Assembly (NCBI GenBank): GCA_030743915.1
Contig: JASLRP010000531.1
Span: forward strand, 1 to 5,428
From: SAR202 cluster bacterium
GTDB lineage: Bacteria > Chloroflexota > Dehalococcoidia > Lucifugimonadales > UBA1123
Length of the DNA: 5,428 bases
Reading direction: 5' to 3'
The notes beneath the pieces were generated by a model. It was given only the letters and a program-made list of their open reading frames with translations. It made no database searches and was not told the DNA's origin. The position numbers were made by a program, and so were the translations under genes. Below are positions 1 to 5,075 of this stretch, piece by piece. How positions within the stretch are numbered: the first letter of the stretch is position 1; every line of letters starts with the position of its first letter.

Positions 1-1011
1 TTCGCGTCCTGGCGATGAGTAGTTGCGCGACTTCAGTTCATCCATGATCTGGCGCAAGATCGCCTTGGTGTCGCCGACGATTCCTGCATCGACGCCACGG
101 TTCTGGCCGATCTTGCCAGAATCCTGCATGATCTCGATGAGGCGAGGATTCTGCGGGAACATCCGGTCCGAACCGTAGCTCAGGCGGAAGTCGATGGGTG
201 TGCCGATCAGGATCACGGTGTCGGACTTGACCAGACCGTACCGCCTGCCCAGGCTGCCCAGGTTAGGATGGTTGGATGGAAGGCTTCCGCGCCCCATCGC
301 GTTCAGGAACACAGGAGAGTCGATCATCCGAGTGAACTCATCCAGTTCTTCTGAAGCCTGTGTCCACCAGACATCGGAGCCTGCCAGGATCATCGGGCGC
401 TCGGTTTCCATGATTATGTCAGCAATTTTGCTGATGTACTCAGGATCGCCATAGGCCCTGGACTCGGTCCGGTAGTCGGAAGGATAGCTGATTCCTTCAT
501 CTTCGACTCTGCCGCCCACGACGTCGGCGGGAATCTCCAGATAGGCGGGCCCCGGAATGCCGCTGGTGGCATGACGGAAGGCTATGGATACATAGTCTGG
601 GATTCGGGCCGTGCTCTTGACCTGTTCAGAGAACTTGGTAATAGGTTTCAGGAAGGTCGCGCTGTCGAAGTCCTGAAGACCGCCTTTGAGGTGATCGCCA
701 ATCGAGGCATTGCCGCCAATCATGATCATGGGACTGGGAGCCTGGAAAGCATTGGCAATGCCTGTCACGGCGTCGGTGACGCCGGGGCCTGCGGTAACAA
801 TGCAGACACCGGGCTGGCCGGTGACCTTCGCCCACCCCTCAGCAGCGTGGGCTGCTACCTGCTCGTGGCGGAAGTCGATGACTTCGATGCCAGCGTCCAC
901 ACAACCCTCATATAGGGGATAAATGTGGCCGCCGTTCAACGTGAAGACGTACTTGACGCCCTCTTTCTTCAGTGCTGCGGCGAACAGCTGTCCGCCATTT
1001 ATCTCTGCCAA
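1..1011 (-). CDS. ThDP-dependent decarboxylase/lyase, N-terminal part (2-hydroxyacyl-CoA lyase / acetolactate synthase superfamily)
   Basis: Only the first 337 residues are present; the frame is open to the left edge. The track of complete ORFs misses it, but translation of the minus strand is continuous. The PYR domain (about 1-165) shows FTLNGGHIYPL (23-33), the catalytic glutamate E50 in FRHEQVAAHAAEGWAK (E50 activates ThDP in this superfamily), TAGPGVTDAVTGIANA (73-88), GGLQDFD (110-116) and GIPGPAYLEIPADV (151-164). A central domain follows (about 190-330) with ERPMILAGS and IGTPIDFRLSYG. The C-terminal ThDP/Mg-binding domain (GDG...N motif) lies outside the window. FTLxGGHI and DFRLSYG recall ILVBL/HACL2, which cleaves 2-hydroxyacyl-CoA to formyl-CoA plus an aldehyde; oxalyl-CoA decarboxylase is a relative. 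This is remembered homology, so the substrate is open and acetolactate synthase is not excluded. The start is TTG at 1011, five bases after AGGAGG, with an in-frame stop (1021-1023) just upstream. It is probably cotranscribed with the upstream CoA-transferase. Confidence 0.88.
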   Translation of the reverse strand, partial: MAEINGGQLFAAALKKEGVKYVFTLNGGHIYPLYEGCVDAGIEVIDFRHEQVAAHAAEGWAKVTGQPGVCIVTAGPGVTDAVTGIANAFQAPSPMIMIGGNASIGDHLKGGLQDFDSATFLKPITKFSEQVKSTARIPDYVSIAFRHATSGIPGPAYLEIPADVVGGRVEDEGISYPSDYRTESRAYGDPEYISKIADIIMETERPMILAGSDVWWTQASEELDEFTRMIDSPVFLNAMGRGSLPSNHPNLGSLGRRYGLVKSDTVILIGTPIDFRLSYGSDRMFPQNPRLIEIMQDSGKIGQNRGVDAGIVGDTKAILRQIMDELKSRNYSSPGRE

Positions 1012-1016
1012 TTTCG

Positions 1017-1022
1017 CCTCCT
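1017..1022 (-). promoter_or_regulatory. Ribosome binding site fixing the TTG start of the ThDP enzyme
   Basis: On the minus strand AGGAGG precedes TTG (1011-1009) by the five bases CGAAA. No ATG or GTG lies in frame between the upstream stop and this TTG, and the first in-frame ATG falls deep in the conserved PYR domain, so the TTG start is well supported. Confidence 0.85.
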
Positions 1023-1072
1023 AAGTTGTTTTTGCTTTCGATAGTTGACGTTTCACCTCAGGGAACTCAGGA

Positions 1073-1096
1073 GCGCATGCCCAAAAGGTCAGGCGC
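1073..1096 (-). other. Imperfect hairpin in the spacer between the CoA-transferase and ThDP genes
   Basis: The 116-base spacer (1012-1127) contains no gene. Within it, GCGC (1073-1076), TG and CC pair with GG, CA and GCGC (1093-1096) around an AAAA loop (TTTT on the transcribed strand), with two symmetric single-base mismatches. No run of T follows on the minus strand, so it does not look like an intrinsic terminator. It may be an mRNA processing or stabilising structure, or chance. No convincing promoter is visible in the spacer, consistent with cotranscription of the two minus-strand genes. Confidence 0.3.
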
Positions 1097-1127
1097 GGAT
1101 TCATTCCACTGATCCTGAAACGCAGTC

Positions 1128-2372
1128 TTACAATATCACACCAGCGTCCCTGAGGTCGTTGATGTCGTCCCATGAGTAGTCCAACTCGTCGATCAGAATC
1201 TCTTCAGTGTGCTGTCCCAACTCCGGCGCCTCACGGAAAATACCCGATGGCGTCTCGCTGTAAATGTTGGGATGATTGCACATCTGAACCGGGCCGATAG
1301 TTGGATGATCGAAATTCGTGATGTAGTCATTTGAGATGACCTGAGGGTCGTCCACCAACTCGGTGATCCCTTGGACTTTGGCGTATATGAAATCGTAGCC
1401 GGAGCGGAAAATCTTGTCCCACTCGTCGAACGTCTTGGTAAGGAACGCGGCGTCCAGCGCCTCTACCAACTCTCGGCCATGATTCATCCTGCTATCCATT
1501 GTTTCAAATCGAGGATCAGAAATCAGGTCTTCCAGGCCCATGACAGTCATGAAAGATTCCCAGTACCTGTCAGGTTGAAGATGCATTAGTTGGATCCAGC
1601 GCTCGTCTTTGCACATGTAGAGATTGGCCAGGGCGTTTCGGGGATTGTCGCGCTCGTAGGCGCCCATGTCCACGCCCATCATCATCGCCATGCTGATCCC
1701 CAGACCCTGGAGCCACATATTGGCGCTCAGGTGGGAGGTGTCAACTTTCTGGCCAATCCCTTGAGTGTGACGAGCGACCAGAGCAGCCAGCACTCCCTGG
1801 CATAGCATGATCGCCCCGATCTGGTCGGATACGCCGCCGGACACACGGGAAGGCACTTTTGTGCCGACGGGCGTTGCTGAGATCATCAAGCCGCCCCGAG
1901 CCTGTCCGCAACCATCAAAGGATGGCAAAGCCGAGTCTGGGCCGTTGGGACCATACCCTGATGCCGATCCGTACACCAGCAGTGGATTGATTTCGTGGAG
2001 GGTGTCATATCCGACGCCGAGACGCTCAGCGACACCCTGCCGGAAGTTCTGAACAAACACATCAGCGCTTCCCACAAGCTTGTAAATGATATCCCGACCT
2101 TGCTGAGTTTTCAGATTGACCGCGATGCCCTTTTTATTCCTGTTGGTCGTTTCAAAATACGCATTGCGGTCTCCAGGAAGCCCGGTGCCCGACCTGCTGG
2201 CCCTCATCAGACCGCGCCCGGCGTCACCGTCAAGAGCTTCGATCTTGATGACCTCGGCGCCCATGTCCCCCATCATAGAGGTAGACACTGGCCCGAACTG
2301 CCACATGGTCCAGTCCAGAACACGCACCCCTTTTAGTGGCCCGGTGGTTTTGACAGCGCCGTTGGCTTCCAA
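1128..2372 (-). CDS. CaiB/BaiF-type class III CoA-transferase (CaiB1)
   Basis: A 414-residue enzyme expected to move CoA between two carboxylic acids through an aspartyl-CoA thioester. It begins with the family signature LKGVRVLDWT (13-22), then GDMGAEVIKIEALDGD (35-50), NRNKKGIAVNLK (77-88) and ADVFVQNFRQGVAERLG (103-119). The probable catalytic aspartate is D183 in SGGVSDQIGA, followed by GIGQKVDTSHL (205-215). The C-terminus carries APELGQHTEEIL, typical of the family, and the length is normal. The chosen TTG start at 2372 sits six bases after AGGAGG. A GTG at 2420 would add 16 residues, translate through the ribosome site and include nothing family-like. A methionine-rich stretch (MAMMMGVDM) follows the catalytic half. 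It is first in a minus-strand unit with the ThDP enzyme, and divergent from a second CoA-transferase. Both the CoA donor and the acceptor are unknown. Confidence 0.93.
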   Translation of the reverse strand: MEANGAVKTTGPLKGVRVLDWTMWQFGPVSTSMMGDMGAEVIKIEALDGDAGRGLMRASRSGTGLPGDRNAYFETTNRNKKGIAVNLKTQQGRDIIYKLVGSADVFVQNFRQGVAERLGVGYDTLHEINPLLVYGSASGYGPNGPDSALPSFDGCGQARGGLMISATPVGTKVPSRVSGGVSDQIGAIMLCQGVLAALVARHTQGIGQKVDTSHLSANMWLQGLGISMAMMMGVDMGAYERDNPRNALANLYMCKDERWIQLMHLQPDRYWESFMTVMGLEDLISDPRFETMDSRMNHGRELVEALDAAFLTKTFDEWDKIFRSGYDFIYAKVQGITELVDDPQVISNDYITNFDHPTIGPVQMCNHPNIYSETPSGIFREAPELGQHTEEILIDELDYSWDDINDLRDAGVIL

Positions 2373-2378
2373 TTTGCA

Positions 2379-2384
2379 CCTCCT
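2379..2384 (-). promoter_or_regulatory. Ribosome binding site fixing the TTG start of CaiB1
   Basis: AGGAGG on the minus strand, six bases (TGCAAA) before TTG at 2372-2370. This start brings the protein into the usual CaiB N-terminus. The context AGGAGG-N-(n)-AAATTGG is nearly the same as that before the ThDP enzyme. Confidence 0.85.
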
Positions 2385-2451
2385 GAAGTGCGGCTTGTGG
2401 ACTCTCGAAAGGGGCCACACCCGTCGTTTCGCACGAAAAAAAAGTTAGGCG

Positions 2452-2462
2452 GATTGTAGCAC
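2452..2462 (-). promoter_or_regulatory. Extended -10 promoter for the CaiB1-ThDP unit
   Basis: The minus strand reads GTGCTACAATC: a -10 hexamer TACAAT (2458-2453) preceded by an extended TGn element. No good -35 hexamer is found 16-18 bases upstream, which an extended -10 can compensate for. Transcription would start near 2446, leaving a leader of about 74 bases that contains a run of eight T (2443-2436) and the AGGAGG site. Confidence 0.5.
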
Positions 2463-2480
2463 ACGCGCTTGCAAGTGGGT
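2463..2480. promoter_or_regulatory. Candidate operator dyad next to the minus promoter
   Basis: An 18-base dyad, ACnCnCTTGCAAGnGnGT, with a perfect 8-base core CTTGCAAG (2468-2475). It directly abuts the extended -10 of the minus-strand promoter and would cover about -13 to -30, where a repressor could block polymerase. The 7-mer TTGCAAG recurs at 2607-2613 in the leader of the divergent gene. The symmetry is visible; the operator role is inferred. Confidence 0.3.
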
Positions 2481-2501
2481 ACTGCTATTACGGAAATGTC
2501 T

Positions 2502-2529
2502 CACATGTATCGTTGGAGCATGATATGTG
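2502..2529. promoter_or_regulatory. Imperfect inverted repeat between the divergent promoters
   Basis: CACAT(GT)ATC at 2502-2511 is mirrored by GATATGTG at 2522-2529, giving eight paired bases with a two-base insertion in the left arm. It lies between the two predicted -10 elements, where a shared regulator of both units would be expected to bind. No family of regulator is recognisable, and none is encoded in the window. Confidence 0.25.
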
Positions 2530-2544
2530 GTCACCGGCGTCCTA

Positions 2545-2566
2545 GTGTCACTCCTGTGATACAATT
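2545..2566 (+). promoter_or_regulatory. Extended -10 promoter with overlapping inverted repeat, for CaiB2
   Basis: The sequence GTGATACAATT (2556-2566) contains -10 TACAAT (2560-2565) with an upstream TGn. There is no clear -35 at 17 bases. The arms GTGTCAC (2545-2551) and GTGATAC (2556-2562) form an inverted repeat around TCCT with one mismatch, so the dyad overlaps the -10. A start near 2572 gives a leader of about 64 bases. The same element recurs before the EVE gene at 4351-4368. Confidence 0.5.
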
Positions 2567-2622
2567 CCCGCATTCTCTTCTTGATATATGAATCGAGCCG
2601 ATCAGGTTGCAAGATCGTGATG

Positions 2623-2627
2623 GGAGG
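2623..2627 (+). promoter_or_regulatory. Ribosome binding site of CaiB2
   Basis: GGAGG eight bases before ATG at 2636, which places the start directly before the conserved CaiB N-terminus (MGKALDDIRVLDLT). A CGATC/GATCG inverted repeat (2599-2603 and 2613-2617) lies just upstream in the leader. Confidence 0.8.
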
Positions 2628-2635
2628 CAATCAAT

Positions 2636-3841
2636 ATGGGCAAAGCGCTGGACGACATACGAGTGCTGGACTTGACTCAATTCGAAGCGGGGCCATCTTG
2701 CACTGAATCAATGGCCTGGATGGGCGCGGATGTCATCAAAATTGAACAGCCGGGCTCAGGGGATCCAGGTCGACGAAACAGATCCTCACTGCCCGACGCT
2801 GACAGTTTCTACTTCATCCTGCTAAACGCCAACAAAAAGAGCGTCAGCCTGGACATAAAGTCGGCCAGAGGCAAAGAGCTTTTCCTTGAAATGGTCAAGA
2901 CAGCGGACGTTGTCGCCGAGAACATGGGCCCAGGCACGCTGGAGCGCCTGGGCCTGACCTACGATGTGCTCAGCGAAGTTAACCCGAGGATCGTTCTGGC
3001 GAGAATCAAAGGGTTTGGCACTTACGGGCCGTACTCCGGATACAAGAGCTTTGACATGATCGCTCAGGCCGTCGGAGGCTCTATGGCCTTCACGGGTTAC
3101 CCCGGCGGAACTCCGACAAAACCCGGTTCGACAATCGGCGACACTGGGACCGGAATTCACGCCGCATTTGGAATTATGGCCGCCTTGTGGCAGCGCGAGA
3201 AGACGGGCAAAGGCCAGGTCATGGAAATCTCGATGCAGGACGCTGTGGTCAACTTCAGCCGTATCAAGATGCGCGAGTATTATGACACAGGGGAGAACCC
3301 TGGACGAATTGGCAACGCCCTTCCCAGGACGGCTCCCGGCGACCTCTTCCGATGCAGTCCCGGCGGAGAGGATGATTACGTGTACATATACTGCCAGCCG
3401 ATTCGCAGTCACATGTGGGATGCTTTGCTTTTGATAATGGGTCGAGAAGATCTGGTTGATGACGAAAAATGGAGCGATCCGCTCTGGCGTGGGGACAACA
3501 AGGCAGAAGTGGATGCGATGGTCGAAGGTTGGACCAAGCAGCATACCAAGCAACAGGTGATGGACATTCTGGGCGAGGGCGGCATCCCGTGCGGGGCTGT
3601 GATGAACGCCATAGACATTCACAACGATCCTCACCTCAAAGAACGCGGGATGATAACTACGATGGACCATCCGGTTCGGGGCAGTTTCGACCTGCCCGGT
3701 TTCCCAGTCCAGCTTCAAGACTCGCCAGTAGAAATGGAACCTGCGCCCCTTTTGGGCCAGCACACCGAGGAAGTGCTGGAGGACATTCTGGGCCTGACCA
3801 GCGAGGATATGACCCAGCTTCAGGACGAGGCGATCATATAG
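2636..3841 (+). CDS. Class III CoA-transferase related to formyl-CoA:oxalate CoA-transferase (CaiB2)
   Basis: A 401-residue CaiB/BaiF enzyme with normal family length. It opens with LDDIRVLDLT, then AGPSCTESMAWMGADVIKIE (18-37) and GSGD (40-43). The catalytic aspartate is D169 in IGDTGTGIHAAFGI, the same number as in Oxalobacter Frc as I remember it. SMQDAVVNFSRIKMRE (199-214) is strikingly Frc-like, and APLLGQHTEEVL closes the C-terminus. Compared with remembered Frc, position 17 is Glu instead of Gln, position 48 is Asn instead of Trp, and the flexible GGGG loop is replaced by a shorter RTAPGDLFRCSPGG segment (231-244). These positions shape the Frc active site, so oxalate use should not be assumed. 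Its stop TAG is immediately followed, in frame, by the start of the phosphoesterase. It heads a plus-strand unit and diverges from CaiB1; the two could also form a mixed enzyme, as in BbsEF. Confidence 0.93.
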   Translation: MGKALDDIRVLDLTQFEAGPSCTESMAWMGADVIKIEQPGSGDPGRRNRSSLPDADSFYFILLNANKKSVSLDIKSARGKELFLEMVKTADVVAENMGPGTLERLGLTYDVLSEVNPRIVLARIKGFGTYGPYSGYKSFDMIAQAVGGSMAFTGYPGGTPTKPGSTIGDTGTGIHAAFGIMAALWQREKTGKGQVMEISMQDAVVNFSRIKMREYYDTGENPGRIGNALPRTAPGDLFRCSPGGEDDYVYIYCQPIRSHMWDALLLIMGREDLVDDEKWSDPLWRGDNKAEVDAMVEGWTKQHTKQQVMDILGEGGIPCGAVMNAIDIHNDPHLKERGMITTMDHPVRGSFDLPGFPVQLQDSPVEMEPAPLLGQHTEEVLEDILGLTSEDMTQLQDEAII

Positions 3842-4345
3842 TTGGCGACTCGAATCGTGGTCGTCTCTGACACCCACTGCCGCAGGTGGGATGAAGTGCA
3901 TCCGGATATCCGTCGCGAGGTCGCCGAGGCAGACATAGCCATCCATTGCGGGGACTTCACGGGCAAAAATGTCGTTGAAGGCATGCGCGAGAACGCCAAA
4001 CGCGCTATCGTGGTGCATGGCAACTCGGACCTGCCCGATCTGCGAAAAGCCATTCCGTATGTCGAGGCGCTGGAGGTTGAGGGTCACAGAATCGGCGTGA
4101 CCCATCCGGCCTGGGGAGGCCCGGAATTTCCCCTGGAAGAGCTATTCCCCGATTTCCCTGAGCCTGTTGACGTCATCGTGTTCGGTCACTTCCACGAGAC
4201 CATCATCGAAAAACGGGGCGGGGTCCTGTTCGTAAACCCTGGCCAAGGCTACAAGTCTTTCATGGTCCCAGCGACAATTGCGGTCCTGACGGTGGACGGA
4301 AAAAAACTTGACGCCGAGATCAAAGTTATCGAACCTGGACGGTGA
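3842..4345 (+). CDS. YfcE/MJ0936-type calcineurin-like metallophosphoesterase
   Basis: A 167-residue single-domain cytosolic phosphoesterase with the full two-metal motif set: SDTH (D10, H12), CGDF (D38), HGNSD (N61, with D63), THPAW (H88), GHFH (H116, H118) and NPGQ (132-135). Family members hydrolyse phosphodiesters in vitro; the natural substrate is usually unknown. THP replaces the common HGH at the fifth motif, and NPGQ replaces NPGS. The start is TTG directly after the TAG of CaiB2, in the same frame, and gives the usual short lead into the first strand (MATRIVVVSDTH). The only ribosome-site-like sequence is GAGG, 11 bases upstream inside CaiB2, so translation probably depends on termination of CaiB2. 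No signal peptide or membrane segment. Why it is coupled to a CoA-transferase is unclear; hydrolysis of a CoA-derived or nucleotide phosphodiester is only a guess. Confidence 0.9.
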   Translation: MATRIVVVSDTHCRRWDEVHPDIRREVAEADIAIHCGDFTGKNVVEGMRENAKRAIVVHGNSDLPDLRKAIPYVEALEVEGHRIGVTHPAWGGPEFPLEELFPDFPEPVDVIVFGHFHETIIEKRGGVLFVNPGQGYKSFMVPATIAVLTVDGKKLDAEIKVIEPGR

Positions 4346-4349
4346 ATCA

Positions 4350-4368
4350 ATCACGACGTGATACTATT
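4350..4368 (+). promoter_or_regulatory. Dyad plus extended -10, possible leaderless promoter of the EVE gene
   Basis: ATCACG-A-CGTGAT (4350-4362) is a perfect 6+6 inverted repeat. It runs into GTGATACTATT (4358-4368), with -10 TACTAT (4362-4367) and an extended TGn. A start six to seven bases downstream would fall on or beside the ATG at 4374, implying a leaderless message, and no Shine-Dalgarno sequence is visible before that ATG. It matches 10 of 11 bases of the CaiB2 promoter element. No -35 match is seen. Confidence 0.4.
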
Positions 4369-4373
4369 AAAGA

Positions 4374-5048
4374 ATGAGTCAACGAAATAGACAAAACAGG
4401 TCCAGCATCGGACGGAATTTCTGGATGTTCGTAGAGGCCCCGCAGAACTTTGAAGTCACCCGAGAAATCGACTTCTCGCTGTTTGGCATGGGTCCGAAAT
4501 ATCGCCGGCGAGCCGAGCGCATGCAGCCTCAGGACCGGGTCCTGTTCTACGTGAACGGCATTCGAAAGTGGCCCGCGTCTGCAACCATCACATCAACTTA
4601 CTTCGAAGACAACAGCCCTCTCTGGAGCCCCACGACTCGGAACGAATCTTTCCAGTATCGCGTCAAACTCAAAGCTGATATTGTGCTTGACGAAGAGGAT
4701 TACATCGACGCCATGATCCTCGGGCCTCGACTGGATTACGTGAAGAGGTGGGCGCCGGAGAATTGGCCGCTGGCGTTCTGGGATCGTCTTCACCTTCTAC
4801 CGCAACGCGACTTTCGTTTGATCGAAGGCGAGATGGAACGCATCGCGGCACGCAACGACAAACCAAAGAGGCACTCGACGAACAATCGCGCGTCCCACGA
4901 CATAGACGACCGGTCATTCGAAGTAACCGGCGAGCCAGCGGAAGACCAGGATGAAGCGAAGTTCGAGGACATCGACGAACAAGCGCAAGACCATGACGAG
5001 GCTCCGTTCGCGGAACAGTCAGATGAAGATAGCTCAACCGAGAACTGA
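4374..5048 (+). CDS. EVE-domain protein with acidic repeated C-terminal tail
   Basis: A 224-residue protein. Residues about 15-152 form an EVE domain (PUA-like fold, PF01878 type): FWMFVEAPQNFEV (16-28), GPKYRRRAERMQPQDRVLFY (40-59), the strand ASATITSTYFEDNSPLWS (68-85), YRVKLKADIVLDEEDYIDA (95-113) and LDYVKRW...WPLAF (120-135). EVE domains are thought to read modified bases in DNA or RNA through an aromatic cage; W17, Y59, W84 and W126 are candidates but their roles are not established here. After a basic stretch (KPKRH, 163-167) comes a low-complexity acidic tail (about 176-224) with a 15-residue repeat. Such a tail is an addition to the usual single-domain form. The gene is 28 bases after the phosphoesterase on the same strand, but has its own promoter-like element and no ribosome site, so it may be partly independent. 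No restriction enzyme is encoded nearby. Confidence 0.87.
   Translation: MSQRNRQNRSSIGRNFWMFVEAPQNFEVTREIDFSLFGMGPKYRRRAERMQPQDRVLFYVNGIRKWPASATITSTYFEDNSPLWSPTTRNESFQYRVKLKADIVLDEEDYIDAMILGPRLDYVKRWAPENWPLAFWDRLHLLPQRDFRLIEGEMERIAARNDKPKRHSTNNRASHDIDDRSFEVTGEPAEDQDEAKFEDIDEQAQDHDEAPFAEQSDEDSSTEN
4938..5027 (+). repeat. Two 45-base tandem units coding the acidic tail repeat
   Basis: Residues 189-203 (AEDQDEAKFEDIDEQ) and 204-218 (AQDHDEAPFAEQSDE) share a 15-residue period with the core A-x-D-x-D-E-A-x-F. By hand count, 28 of 45 bases agree overall, mostly in the first 27. It is an old, diverged duplication inside the EVE gene. Confidence 0.6.
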
Positions 5049-5075
5049 CCCTCAGCGTTGATTCTGGAGCGTCAG
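5045..5075. terminator. Candidate bidirectional hairpin between convergent genes
   Basis: CTGAC (5045-5049) pairs with GTCAG (5071-5075). After a C/C mismatch, CTCAG (5051-5055) pairs with CTGGAG (5064-5069), with one bulged G, around an 8-base loop. The stop codons of both convergent genes lie in the arms. No T run follows on either strand, so it would be a weak or factor-assisted terminator at best. Confidence 0.35.

Noticed and set aside
721..780. CATGATCATG palindrome and a GTCAC/GTGAC inverted repeat
   Set aside because: Both lie inside conserved coding sequence of the ThDP enzyme and are explained by its codons.
571..915. Plus-strand open frames of 114 and 70 codons opposite the ThDP gene
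   Set aside because: They are complementary to conserved PYR-domain motifs on the minus strand and show no family resemblance.
1073..1096. Intrinsic terminator between CaiB1 and the ThDP gene
   Set aside because: The hairpin has two mismatches and no T run after it; cotranscription is the simpler reading.
2373..2420. N-terminal extension of CaiB1 from GTG at 2420
   Set aside because: The extra 16 residues are encoded by leader sequence that includes the AGGAGG site, and do not resemble any CaiB N-terminus.
2445..2630. A 61-codon minus-strand frame across the divergent control region
   Set aside because: It spans both predicted promoters and the dyads, has no ribosome site and no recognisable product.
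2822..4105. A 427-codon open frame antisense to CaiB2 and the phosphoesterase
   Set aside because: It lies opposite two clear conserved genes, its translation shows no recognisable family or coherent motif, and it has no promoter or ribosome site of note. Long antisense frames are common at this GC content.
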